Assembly (NCBI GenBank): GCA_018715855.1 | Contig: DVKW01000033.1 | Location: 1-15,169 of the forward strand | From: Candidatus Galligastranaerophilus intestinigallinarum | GTDB lineage: Bacteria; Cyanobacteriota; Vampirovibrionia; Gastranaerophilales; Gastranaerophilaceae | Length of the DNA stretch: 15,169 nucleotides | Direction: 5' to 3' | Shown: one piece after another, positions 1 through 7,623 of the stretch | How the letters are laid out: each line of letters begins with the position of its first letter | How positions within the stretch are numbered: position 1 is the stretch's first letter | Program-made: the position numbers and the translations under genes | Notes under the pieces: generated by a model | What the model was told of the DNA's origin: nothing | What the model saw: the letters and a program-made list of their open reading frames with translations, nothing else | The model's database searches: none

Positions 1-210
1 TTTATATGAAAGATATTGAAATAAATATCCTGCAATAAAAACAAAAAGTGCCGTTCCGCCTGCAAAAATTTCAAAGCTTATGCATCTTGCAATTGTATTT
101 GGATCGCCTAATTGCATTGTGTGGCCTAATAAAATCATAATGATTGCAAGCCCACGAAATACATTAATATAATTTAATAAGGGCTTTTTTTGGGGGGTAG
201 TATTTTGCAT
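1..210 (-). CDS. Acyltransferase-3-like membrane protein, N-terminal part (runs off left edge)
   Basis: Reading the minus strand from an ATG at 208-210 gives 70 uninterrupted codons up to the window edge, so only the N-terminus is present. After a short polar start there is a first membrane segment (about residues 16-32) containing NVFRGLAIIMILLGHT. The R-G-L-A then G-H pattern matches the first helix of acyltransferase-3 (OafA/YrhL/WecH-like) proteins, in which the His is a conserved functional residue (here H30). A second hydrophobic stretch (about 52-68) reads ALFVFIAGYLF, close to the family's second-helix FF.SGY motif. These enzymes usually O- or N-acylate surface sugars at the inner membrane. 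An AAGGAT Shine-Dalgarno lies 9 nt before the ATG. The gene follows recG on the same strand after 54 nt. DUF418/HGSNAT-type transferases share a similar first helix, so the exact subfamily is open. Confidence 0.7.
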   Translation of the reverse strand, partial: MQNTTPQKKPLLNYINVFRGLAIIMILLGHTMQLGDPNTIARCISFEIFAGGTALFVFIAGYLFQYLSYK

Positions 211-264
211 AGAAAAACAATCCTTATCCTTTAATAAGTTTAATTTACCATAAAAATTTGAAAA

Positions 265-2691
265 TTAACTTTTAAATAAATTCTTTTCTACAAGCATTTT
301 CTTTAAATTGGGAAAATCGTTTATATTGTTGTTTTTAGCAAATTCAAAGGCATCTTGTCTTGCCATTTCTAAAATTTTTATATCTTTTGAAAAATCAAAC
401 AAAGATAATTCGGGAATGCCTGATTGCCTTGTTCCCATAAATTCGCCGGGGCCTCTAATTTCTAAATCTTTTTGAGCAACAATAAAGCCGTTATTTGTTT
501 GCTCTAAAACAGATAATTTATCTCTTGTTTGTTTTGATGCTTTTCCTGTTATCAAAACGCAATATGATTGAATATTTGACCTTCCGACCCTTCCTCTTAA
601 TTGGTGAAGTTGCGATAAACCAAACCTTTCAGCGTTTTCAATTACAATAATTGTTGCATTTGGAACATCTACACCAACTTCAACAACCGTTGTGCAAACT
701 AAAATGTCATAGAGTTTATTTTTAAAATCGGCCATAACTTTGTCTTTTTCAATTCCGGATAATTTCCCATGCAATAAACCGACTTTGTAGTTTTTAAAAT
801 AGCCTGTTTGAAGTTTAATTGCTTCTTCTGTTGCACATTTAGCGGTTATTGTTTCAGATTCATCAATCAGGGGGTAAACAATATATGCCTGATGGCCTTT
901 TAAAATTTCTTGTTCAATTTTTTCATAAACCGTTGTTCTTTTTGCCCCTGTAAATAGTTTTGTTATAATGGGAATTCTTCCTTTTGGCATTTCATCTATT
1001 GTTGTAACATCCAAATCGCCATGGACAGTTAGTGCCAATGTTCTTGGAATTGGGGTTGCTGTCATGGTTAAAGTTTGGGGGCTTTTTCCTTTTGAAAAAA
1101 GCCTTAATCTTTGGTTTACGCCAAACCTATGTTGTTCATCTATCACAACAACGCCTAAATTATTAAATTCAACTTCATTTTGAATAAGTGCGTGCGTTCC
1201 AACTGCAATATCCATCTGCCCGTTTTTTAGGTTAGTTAGCATTTCTTTTCTTGTTTTAGCCGTATTTTTCCCCAAAAATAAACCAACGCTCACATTCATT
1301 GGTAACAACCATTGAATAAAATTTTTATAATGCTGGCTTGCTAAAATTTCAGTTGGTGCCATAATTGCCCCTTGGCAACCGTTTTCAATTGCGGCTAATA
1401 GCACCATGCAGGCAACAACTGTTTTTCCGCTTCCAACATCCCCTTGTAAAAGCCTTTGCATTGGGTGCGGCGATTTTATATCTGCTAAAATTTCTTTAAA
1501 TGCTTCTTTTTGCCCGTTTGTTAATTCAAAAGGAAGCGATTTAACAAACCTTTCAACCAAACCCCCCTTTTTAATTTCCAAACTTATTGAATTTAGCTTT
1601 TTGGTTTCTTCCCTTAAAATTGCAAGGTTTAATTGCATTATAAAAAGTTCTTCATAAACAAGCCTTGTTCTTGCAGCTATAAGTTCTTCGCCGTTTTTTG
1701 GAAAATGAATTTTATTAATTGCATCTTTATAATTTAAAAGGTTTCTTTTTTGAATAATTTCATTTGGAAGATTATCAACTAAAAATTCATCAAATTTATT
1801 AAGCGCATTTTTAATTGCTTTAACCAAAACACCTGAATTTAAGTTTTCTGTTAAAGAATAAACGGGGATTATTCTGCCATCTATTGCTTCCATTTCATTT
1901 TCATCTTCAATTCCATCCCCTAAAATTTGAATTTCAGGTCTATCAAGGGTTAATTTGCCTTTGAAATTATCTTTTTTAACCGTTCCTATTGCTAAAACAA
2001 CAGATGATAGGGGGTATTTTTCTCTATAAAAATTTATCATTTTTCTATTTTTAACTTTATAGAAAAAGTTAATTAAAATTTTCCCTGTGCCATCTGAAAT
2101 TGTTATTGTATGAACGGTTAAGCCCCTTTTTGATTCATAAATGGTAACGTTTGTTATAACGCCTGTTATTGTTACGTTTGAACCTATTTCTAAATTTTTA
2201 ATTTTGGTTAGGCCTGCATAATCAATGTATCTTTTAGGGTAATATTCAATTAAATCTTTAACTGTTCTTATTCCTATTTTTTTAAATATTTCGCTTATAT
2301 GGGGCCCGACACCCTTAACAAAACAAACGTCTGTTTCATTTAATGGGTCATCTTTTGCTTTAATTATATCCAGTTCAAGGTTTTGTTTTTTAATTAAGGC
2401 TTCTTTTTTATCTTTAATTTTTTTATATTCAACAAAGGTTTCAATTAATTTATCAACAGCTTTCATTCTAAAATCGAGAGAATCAAATTCATAGGTTTCA
2501 AAAGATAAAATAAGAGAATCGAGCTTTAATTTATCTTGCCTTGATAACATTTTTCTGAATTTTTCAAGCGAAGATAAAACAAACTTTGAAAAAGTTGAAT
2601 TTTTCCCTTGCACATTTATAAACTGTTTTTTCTTTTCAACTTCAACAGCTTTTTTTATTCCAAAATAAATTTCATCAAAACCCAAATCCAT
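265..2691 (-). CDS. recG: ATP-dependent DNA helicase RecG
   Basis: RecG is a superfamily 2 helicase that regresses stalled replication forks and branch-migrates Holliday junctions. The 808-residue product has, in order: a lysine-rich helical N-terminal extension (about 1-120); the wedge/OB region beginning GVGPHISEIFKKIG (127-140) with the family PKRYIDY segment; a helicase core with Walker A GDVGSGKT (417-424), DEQH box (518-521) and TATPIPR (544-550); and motif VI QLRGRVGRS (697-705) followed by GTRQSG (753-758), the translocation (TRG-type) region. E. coli RecG has about 690 residues, so the extra length is mainly N-terminal, as in cyanobacterial and some thermophile RecGs. The ATG sits 15 nt after the TPR gene's stop. 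No clear Shine-Dalgarno is present, so translation may be coupled to the gene upstream. Confidence 0.97.
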   Translation of the reverse strand: MDLGFDEIYFGIKKAVEVEKKKQFINVQGKNSTFSKFVLSSLEKFRKMLSRQDKLKLDSLILSFETYEFDSLDFRMKAVDKLIETFVEYKKIKDKKEALIKKQNLELDIIKAKDDPLNETDVCFVKGVGPHISEIFKKIGIRTVKDLIEYYPKRYIDYAGLTKIKNLEIGSNVTITGVITNVTIYESKRGLTVHTITISDGTGKILINFFYKVKNRKMINFYREKYPLSSVVLAIGTVKKDNFKGKLTLDRPEIQILGDGIEDENEMEAIDGRIIPVYSLTENLNSGVLVKAIKNALNKFDEFLVDNLPNEIIQKRNLLNYKDAINKIHFPKNGEELIAARTRLVYEELFIMQLNLAILREETKKLNSISLEIKKGGLVERFVKSLPFELTNGQKEAFKEILADIKSPHPMQRLLQGDVGSGKTVVACMVLLAAIENGCQGAIMAPTEILASQHYKNFIQWLLPMNVSVGLFLGKNTAKTRKEMLTNLKNGQMDIAVGTHALIQNEVEFNNLGVVVIDEQHRFGVNQRLRLFSKGKSPQTLTMTATPIPRTLALTVHGDLDVTTIDEMPKGRIPIITKLFTGAKRTTVYEKIEQEILKGHQAYIVYPLIDESETITAKCATEEAIKLQTGYFKNYKVGLLHGKLSGIEKDKVMADFKNKLYDILVCTTVVEVGVDVPNATIIVIENAERFGLSQLHQLRGRVGRSNIQSYCVLITGKASKQTRDKLSVLEQTNNGFIVAQKDLEIRGPGEFMGTRQSGIPELSLFDFSKDIKILEMARQDAFEFAKNNNINDFPNLKKMLVEKNLFKS

Positions 2692-2706
2692 TTTTAAATT
2701 TTATAA

Positions 2707-3303
2707 TCAGTTGGCTTTATTTTCAATAAAAGTTTGGTTATAAAAATCTATAATTTTTTTAGAATCTTTTTCTTTTCCCAATTTTTTATTAACATAGGCC
2801 AAATTGTAATAAAAAGTTTTTTCATCATTTTTAAGATAAATTGCTTTTATAAAGTTCTTTTTTGCTTTTTTGAATTCGCCCGCATTCATATAGGCACAGC
2901 CCAAATTATAAAAAATATAAGGGTTTTCCTTATTATATTTTTTTGCAAGCTCAAAGTTTGCAATTGCAACGGGGTAAATTCTTTTTTTCATAAAAATGCA
3001 GCCTAAATTATAATAAGCTTTATAAAATTCAGGTTTTTTTTGAATTGCAAGCTCTAAATTTTTAATTGCTTCATCTTCATTGTTTTTGTCTTGCTCAATA
3101 TTTGCTAAAATTAAATAAATTTCTTCATCTTTTTTATCGTTTGGAATTTTATTCAGCATTTCATAGGCTTCATTTATGTGGTTCGTGTTATACAGTGCAA
3201 ATGCGTTTTGCTTAATGTCAAAAATATCATCCCCCGTTAATTCTTTGGCAATTGAAGCACCCGTAATAACAAAAAAGATAAAAATTAAATATAAAAATTT
3301 CAT
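2707..3303 (-). CDS. Secreted or periplasmic TPR-repeat protein
   Basis: This is a 198-residue protein. It starts with a typical signal peptide: a Lys followed by a hydrophobic run (about 3-18) and a small-residue site ending ASIA before KELTGDD. The mature part is built from tetratricopeptide repeats. At least three consecutive 34-residue units between about residues 55 and 165 carry the pattern YYNLGCIFMKKRIYPVAIANFELA, then FYNLGCAYMNAGEFKKAKKNFIKA, then FYYNLAYVNKKLG. TPRs are protein-binding scaffolds, so a structural or adaptor role outside the cytoplasm is likely; the partner cannot be told. A TTG one codon earlier (3306) is possible, but the ATG at 3303 is preferred, with AAGGG 9 nt upstream. 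recG follows after 15 nt, which suggests co-transcription without implying shared function. Confidence 0.85.
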   Translation of the reverse strand: MKFLYLIFIFFVITGASIAKELTGDDIFDIKQNAFALYNTNHINEAYEMLNKIPNDKKDEEIYLILANIEQDKNNEDEAIKNLELAIQKKPEFYKAYYNLGCIFMKKRIYPVAIANFELAKKYNKENPYIFYNLGCAYMNAGEFKKAKKNFIKAIYLKNDEKTFYYNLAYVNKKLGKEKDSKKIIDFYNQTFIENKAN

Positions 3304-3332
3304 CAAAATTTTCCCTTTTTATAACTAATAAA

Positions 3333-3362
3333 ATCGTACCATTTAATGATTCTGTTTTGCAA
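3333..3362 (-). promoter_or_regulatory. Candidate sigma70-type promoter for the TPR-recG transcript
   Basis: On the minus strand, TTGCAA (3357-3362) is followed after 18 nt by TACGAT (3333-3338). The AAGGG ribosome site and ATG of the TPR gene lie just downstream. Matches to the consensus are moderate. The -35 box is a palindrome that is also the best -35 candidate for the opposite direction. Confidence 0.35.
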
Positions 3363-3384
3363 GAAATTATTTTTAAAGTAGAAT
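3357..3384 (+). promoter_or_regulatory. Candidate sigma70-type promoter for the LCP gene
   Basis: TTGCAA (3357-3362), a 16-nt spacer and TAGAAT (3379-3384) lie about 50 nt before the LCP start codon. The region is otherwise non-coding and divergent. Both hexamers are one or two changes from consensus, but AT-rich intergenic DNA produces such matches easily. Confidence 0.42.
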
Positions 3385-3434
3385 GGTAGAAGCACTGTTT
3401 TTATTAAAAAGAATTAGTTTCAAAAGGCAGAAAA

Positions 3435-4730
3435 ATGAATATAACGGAAGATAATAAGGAAGCAATAAACGATATCCCCATTACAAGGAACAGAACAAGA
3501 AAGGTAAAAAGAATAGAAAACAATTTTATAAAGCACTTTGTTATTTGCTTTGTTTTGGTGCTTTTTGCCGCAATTTTTGTGTATAAAACAGAAATTAAAA
3601 ATTTTATTGCAAGTTTTAATCAAGCTTCAACAAAAGGCGAAAAAAAATGGGAATTCACACTTCCTTTTACATCAAGAAGACAAAACATTTTGCTTATGGG
3701 TGTTGATGTTTCATCCAATGCCAATGACCCCTTTGACCATGCAAGGTCTGATTCCATTTATTTAATTTCAATAGCACCCCATGCAAAAAATATAAATATA
3801 ATTTCAATTCCGAGAGATTCAAAAGTTTATATTCATTCTCATTCAAACCCCGATAAAATAAACCATGCCTTTGCATACGGCGGCATTGAAACATCCAAAA
3901 AAACAATTGAGCAAACTTTGGGTGTCAGAATTGACCATTATTTGGTGGTTTCAAATAAAGCATTGGTTGAATTTATAGATAAAATCGGCGGGTTAGATGT
4001 TTATGTTGAAAAAAACATGCACTATAACGACAACACAGCAGGCCTTCACATTAATTTGGAAAAAGGGGTTCAACACTTAAACGGTGCTGAGGCTGAAGGG
4101 TATTTAAGATATAGAAAAGATGCCCTTGGCGATATCGGAAGAATTCGCCGCCAACAGTGGTTTTTAAATGCTTTGGCAGAAAAAATGAAAGACCCTGCAA
4201 TAATTGTTAAAATTCCTGACATTGTAAAATCTATTTCAAAAAATATTCAAACAGATTTTTCTTTCTATGAATTAGCCCAATATGCAGCCCTTGCAAAAAC
4301 GGTTGATTCAAGCCAAATTAAAGTGGCCACACTCCCCGGGGAACCATCACAAAGAGGGTTTATTTCATATTGGATATTAGACCCTGATGGTGTTCAAGAT
4401 ATGGTAAATAAGCTTGTTTACGGTGAAAAACCAAAAACGCTTAATCGCCCCGTTGAAGCAGGCATTTTATACGTTCCATCTGAAGAACAAAAAGCGCTTG
4501 AACTTCAAAAAGAATTAGAAGCAAACGGAATTAACGTGAATTTAAGGCAAGTAAGAATTTTAGGCCATGACCACATTGCAATTCACAATTTTGACCTTCC
4601 AAACGAAACCATTCAAGGCTTAAAACACACAATTTACTTTTTAAAAGATAAACAAACAGTTTATGATGCAATCGGCATAAATAAAGCTGCAAGAGATTTC
4701 ACGGTTGTTCTTGCGGGTTCTTCAAAATAG
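3435..4730 (+). CDS. LytR-CpsA-Psr (LCP) family cell-wall polymer transferase
   Basis: LCP enzymes transfer undecaprenyl-phosphate-linked glycopolymers onto peptidoglycan or a related acceptor on the outer face of the cytoplasmic membrane. The 431-residue product has a basic cytoplasmic N-terminus (1-33), one membrane helix (about 34-50) and an extracytoplasmic catalytic LCP domain (about 84-250). That domain holds NILLMGVD (84-91), the DHARSD segment (101-106), the PRD motif (126-128), KINHAFAYGG (141-150) and the arginine-rich block YLRYRKDALGDIGRIRRQQ (223-241) that binds the lipid phosphate. The C-terminal part (about 335-428) has the look of a LytR_C domain ending DFTVVLAG. The ATG has an AAAGG site 7 nt upstream. 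The next operon has its own promoter at this gene's stop codon. It lies near yvcK, another envelope-linked gene. Confidence 0.93.
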   Translation: MNITEDNKEAINDIPITRNRTRKVKRIENNFIKHFVICFVLVLFAAIFVYKTEIKNFIASFNQASTKGEKKWEFTLPFTSRRQNILLMGVDVSSNANDPFDHARSDSIYLISIAPHAKNINIISIPRDSKVYIHSHSNPDKINHAFAYGGIETSKKTIEQTLGVRIDHYLVVSNKALVEFIDKIGGLDVYVEKNMHYNDNTAGLHINLEKGVQHLNGAEAEGYLRYRKDALGDIGRIRRQQWFLNALAEKMKDPAIIVKIPDIVKSISKNIQTDFSFYELAQYAALAKTVDSSQIKVATLPGEPSQRGFISYWILDPDGVQDMVNKLVYGEKPKTLNRPVEAGILYVPSEEQKALELQKELEANGINVNLRQVRILGHDHIAIHNFDLPNETIQGLKHTIYFLKDKQTVYDAIGINKAARDFTVVLAGSSK

Positions 4731-4757
4731 TTACATAATTATTTTTTATTGTATAAT
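4730..4757 (+). promoter_or_regulatory. Candidate promoter of the ycsF-like/yvcK/panBC operon
   Basis: GTTACA (4730-4735, four of six consensus bases), a 16-nt spacer and a perfect TATAAT (4752-4757) occupy the short gap after the LCP stop codon. The predicted transcription start near 4764 leaves a leader of about 26 nt containing AAAGGTG. The -35 box touches the last base of the LCP stop, so read-through from the LCP gene may also contribute. Confidence 0.5.
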
Positions 4758-4775
4758 TGTTTTGTTATTAATTTA

Positions 4776-4782
4776 AAAGGTG
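4776..4782 (+). promoter_or_regulatory. Ribosome binding site that sets a TTG start
   Basis: AAAGGTG ends 7 nt before the TTG at 4790-4792. No ATG or GTG lies nearby in frame, and the conserved family N-terminus begins immediately after this TTG, so the site fixes the start of the LamB/YcsF-family gene. Confidence 0.7.
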
Positions 4783-4789
4783 AAAAAAA

Positions 4790-5431
4790 TTGTTTGATTT
4801 TAATTCTGATTTAGCCCAGGAATTTGGAATATATAAAGATAAAACATCTTATGAAATTGCAAAATTTATGAGCTCCGTTAATATATCATCGGGTTTTCAC
4901 GCAGGAGACCCTATGAGCATTAAACAGGCCTTGTTGTTTGCAAAAGAAAATAATTTGGCACTTGGCGCTCACATCGGCTATCCTGATATTTCAGGTTTCG
5001 GCAAAAGAACAATGGAATTAGGTGAAGATGAAATTGAAGCTATGGTTATTTATCAAGTAGGCGCAATTTCAGCTTACGCTAAAACCTTTAGTTTGGAAAT
5101 TGAAAACGTAAGATGCCATGGCGCAATGAACAACAAGCTATCCTCGGATAAGGAATTCGCAAAAACCGTTGCTATGGCTGTTAAAAAAATTAACCCTTGG
5201 CTTAATTTATACGTTTCAAACTATGAAATAAAACAATTTTTGGAAGAAGAAGTTAAAATTAATTGCCCTTATGAAGTTTTGTTTGATGACAATATGTCTA
5301 TCAGGCAATTAAGAGAAATGGAAAATGTTCCGGAAACGGTTCATTTTAAGAGTTTGGAAAACGCCAAAAGGGCTTATGATGTAATTAAGCCTACTCCCGT
5401 AAATTATAACAGAGTAGCAGGTCAGGTATAG
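4790..5431 (+). CDS. LamB/YcsF (PxpA-like) family protein, C-terminally shortened
   Basis: The 213-residue product is recognisable from FDFNSDLAQEFG (2-13, compare the family's DLNCDLGE.FG), VNISSGFHAGD (30-40, compare ANIACGFHAGD), GAHIGYPDISGFGKR (59-73) and CHGAMNN (109-115, compare PHGALYN). The best-known member, PxpA, forms the ATP-dependent 5-oxoprolinase with PxpB and PxpC and acts in the cytoplasm on pyroglutamate. No pxpB or pxpC is seen here. Members usually have about 240-255 residues. This one lacks the C-terminal segment with the conserved CxHGD motif, and the E-x-F-A-D-R region is altered to EVLFDD (162-167). It is therefore uncertain that it is a 5-oxoprolinase subunit. The start is TTG, supported by AAAGGTG 7 nt upstream and by the family alignment. 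yvcK starts 3 nt after the stop. Confidence 0.82.
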   Translation: MFDFNSDLAQEFGIYKDKTSYEIAKFMSSVNISSGFHAGDPMSIKQALLFAKENNLALGAHIGYPDISGFGKRTMELGEDEIEAMVIYQVGAISAYAKTFSLEIENVRCHGAMNNKLSSDKEFAKTVAMAVKKINPWLNLYVSNYEIKQFLEEEVKINCPYEVLFDDNMSIRQLREMENVPETVHFKSLENAKRAYDVIKPTPVNYNRVAGQV

Positions 5432-5434
5432 AAT

Positions 5435-6766
5435 ATGAAAATTTTTAAAACAAGGGTTAAAATGCCAACGGGCACGCTTTGGCTTGTTCCGGGGTTAAAA
5501 TTAAAACGTTGGTTTGCACTTATTATTGTTGGCGCTGTTATGGCAGCCATTGGCGCTACATTAATGTTTAAATTGGAACCCATTTATTTTTTAATTAAAT
5601 ATGCAAAAAAAATGTATCATATAATTCAGCCCGAAGTTGCAGGGGTTGTTTTTATTGTAATTGGCGCTGTTATCTTTCTTAAAGCTTGGCAAGAAACCAA
5701 TTTTTCAATGATGGATATAAAAGGCCAAAGAAACAGAAAAGCAATGGGCGAGGCCTTATATAGAAGAATGAAACTAAACCATGGCCCAAAAATTGTTGCA
5801 ATAGGCGGCGGAACAGGTTTATCAACTTTATTAAAAGGCATTAAAAAATTAACAAACAATATAACAGCCATTGTAACCGTTGGAGATGACGGCGGCTCAT
5901 CAGGCAGATTAAGAGAAGAAATGGGCATTTTGCCCCCAGGGGATATCAGAAACTGTATTGCAGCTTTGGCTGATGATGATGACATTGTAACAAAACTTTT
6001 TCAATATCGTTTTAAATCGGGCGAAGGCTTGGAAGGCCACAGCTTTGGAAATCTGTTTATTACCGCAATGACATCTATTTGCGGCGATATGGTTTCTGCA
6101 ATTAAAGAAAGCTCTAAAGTTTTATTAATAAGAGGAAGGGTTTTACCTGCAACAACAGATGATATGCGCTTAATGGCAAAAATGGAAGACGGTTCCATTG
6201 TAAAAGGCGAAAGTTCAATTCCTGAAGCAGGCAAAAGAATTGTTGAACTTTTTTCTGAACCCTTACATTGCAAACCCACCCAAGATGTTATTGAAGCAAT
6301 TAATTCTGCCGATTTAATAATTTTAGGCCCCGGAAGCCTTTATACATCAATTATTCCAAACCTTTTAGTGGATGGAATAGCAGAAGCGGTTGCAAACTCT
6401 CACGCTGCAAAAATTTATGTATGTAATGTGATGACACAACCCGGTGAAACAGATAATTATTCCGTTTCAGACCATATAAGAGCACTATTTCGCCATGCGG
6501 TTAAATCGGGCGCAAACAAAAAGCTGTTTGATGCAGTTATGGTAAATGATTCTTTGCCTTTTAACCTTGCAAAAAAATATGAAGAAAAAGATTCTCACCC
6601 CGTTGATGAAGATACAACCCAAATAAAAGAGCTTGGCGTTGAAATTGTAAGAAGCAAGTTAATTCAAGAAAACAAAGAAGGCTTTGTTCGCCACGACCCC
6701 AAAAAACTTGCTAAATCAATTTATTTTTGGTACAGAAAAAGAGGCAAAAAGGAACTTTTGAAATGA
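5435..6766 (+). CDS. yvcK: YvcK/CofD-like family protein with N-terminal membrane anchor
   Basis: YvcK proteins bind UDP-sugars and are needed for growth on gluconeogenic carbon sources and for normal cell shape in Bacillus and mycobacteria. Their structural relative CofD is a phospho-lactate transferase. The 443-residue product has two membrane helices (about 26-45 and 67-84), then the CofD-like Rossmann domain (about 118-440). Family motifs are IGGGTGLS (123-130), DDGGSSGRLR (151-160), GDIRNC (169-174), GHSFGN (201-206), GPGSLYTSI (298-306) and VMTQPGETD (332-340). B. subtilis YvcK has about 317 residues and no anchor. The longer anchored form is typical of cyanobacteria and relatives. The gene begins 3 nt after the YcsF-like gene, and its TGA overlaps the panB ATG as ATGA. 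The last residues (RKRGKKELLK) are strongly basic. Confidence 0.93.
   Translation: MKIFKTRVKMPTGTLWLVPGLKLKRWFALIIVGAVMAAIGATLMFKLEPIYFLIKYAKKMYHIIQPEVAGVVFIVIGAVIFLKAWQETNFSMMDIKGQRNRKAMGEALYRRMKLNHGPKIVAIGGGTGLSTLLKGIKKLTNNITAIVTVGDDGGSSGRLREEMGILPPGDIRNCIAALADDDDIVTKLFQYRFKSGEGLEGHSFGNLFITAMTSICGDMVSAIKESSKVLLIRGRVLPATTDDMRLMAKMEDGSIVKGESSIPEAGKRIVELFSEPLHCKPTQDVIEAINSADLIILGPGSLYTSIIPNLLVDGIAEAVANSHAAKIYVCNVMTQPGETDNYSVSDHIRALFRHAVKSGANKKLFDAVMVNDSLPFNLAKKYEEKDSHPVDEDTTQIKELGVEIVRSKLIQENKEGFVRHDPKKLAKSIYFWYRKRGKKELLK
6749..6753 (+). promoter_or_regulatory. Ribosome binding site that decides the panB start
   Basis: AAGGA lies inside the end of yvcK, 9 nt before the ATG at 6763. It favours this ATG over an in-frame TTG at 6727, which has no such site and would add 12 residues not typical of PanB. 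Confidence 0.75.
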
Positions 6767-7623
6767 TTACACCTCTAAAAATTCAAAAAATGAAAAAAGA
6801 GGGTATAAAAATTGCAGCCCTTACATCTTATGATTTTTCAACCGCAAAATATGCAGATGAAGCGGGAATTGACCTTATTTTGGTTGGAGATTCCGTTGGG
6901 CAGGTTGTTTTAGGGTATGATTCAACAACAAAAGTCACTTTAGATGATATGAAGGTTTTCACCCGTGCCGTTGTAAACGGTGCAAAAAACCCGCTTATTG
7001 TTGTTGATATGCCTTTTATGAGTTATCATACAGGGGTTTTTGAAGCCGTTAAAAATGCAGGCGAATTAATTCGCCTTGGTGCAGGGGCAGTTAAAATTGA
7101 AGGCGGCTTTGATTATATAATTGATACGATTAAACAAATGACAAAATCGGGAATCCCCGTTATGGGGCATTTAGGGTTTACGCCACAATATATAAACGTT
7201 CTTGGCGGCCATTTTGTTCAAGGGAAAAACCTTAAAAATACAATTGAAATTTTAGAAGCCGCTAAAAAAATTCAAGATGCAGGCGCATTTTCACTTGTTC
7301 TTGAAATGGTGCCTGATGTTTGCGCTAAATATATTTCAGAAAACCTTGAAATTCCTGTTATAGGAATTGGTGCAGGCAAATATACAGACGGGCAAATTCT
7401 TGTTGTAGATGACGTTTTGGGCAAATTTGACGGCTTTTCTCCAAAATTTGTAAGAAAATATGCGGATATAAAAACAACAATTAAAAATGCCGTTTCTTCT
7501 TACGTTAAAGATGTTAAAGAGCAAACTTTCCCCGAAATAAACGAAAGTTTTCAATTGAAAGAAGATGAATATGAAGAATTTGAAAGTTATATCAACAAAG
7601 AAAGAGCTAAAATCTTATCTTAA
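6763..7623 (+). CDS. panB: 3-methyl-2-oxobutanoate hydroxymethyltransferase (ketopantoate hydroxymethyltransferase)
   Basis: PanB makes ketopantoate from 2-oxoisovalerate and 5,10-methylene-tetrahydrofolate, the first committed step of pantothenate (CoA) synthesis in the cytoplasm. The 286-residue product is a TIM-barrel enzyme with LTSYDFSTAKYADEAGID (20-37), LVGDSVG (40-46), IVVDMPF (79-85), GAVKIEGG (108-115), PVMGHLGFTPQ (132-142), LEMVP (180-184) and PVIGIGAG (198-205). D43, D82 and E113 correspond to the metal-binding residues of the E. coli enzyme, and E181 to its catalytic Glu. The ATG overlaps the yvcK stop (ATGA). A C-terminal acidic tail (about 265-286) overlaps the panC start by about 53 nt. 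E. coli PanB has 264 residues, so the tail accounts for most of the extra length. Confidence 0.96.
   Translation: MITPLKIQKMKKEGIKIAALTSYDFSTAKYADEAGIDLILVGDSVGQVVLGYDSTTKVTLDDMKVFTRAVVNGAKNPLIVVDMPFMSYHTGVFEAVKNAGELIRLGAGAVKIEGGFDYIIDTIKQMTKSGIPVMGHLGFTPQYINVLGGHFVQGKNLKNTIEILEAAKKIQDAGAFSLVLEMVPDVCAKYISENLEIPVIGIGAGKYTDGQILVVDDVLGKFDGFSPKFVRKYADIKTTIKNAVSSYVKDVKEQTFPEINESFQLKEDEYEEFESYINKERAKILS

Noticed and set aside
968..1183. Plus-strand open frame inside recG
   Set aside because: It is antisense to conserved helicase motifs of RecG, with no ribosome site or recognisable domain.
3304..3306. TTG start one codon upstream for the TPR protein
   Set aside because: The ATG at 3303 directly follows, with AAGGG at normal spacing; the extra residue would add nothing to the signal peptide.
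5626..5985. Minus-strand open frame inside yvcK
   Set aside because: It is a shadow of the conserved CofD-like domain; no start signal or family resemblance.
6727..6762. Longer panB start at TTG 6727
   Set aside because: It would add 12 basic residues from the yvcK frame; the ATG at 6763 has AAGGA 9 nt upstream and forms a standard ATGA junction.
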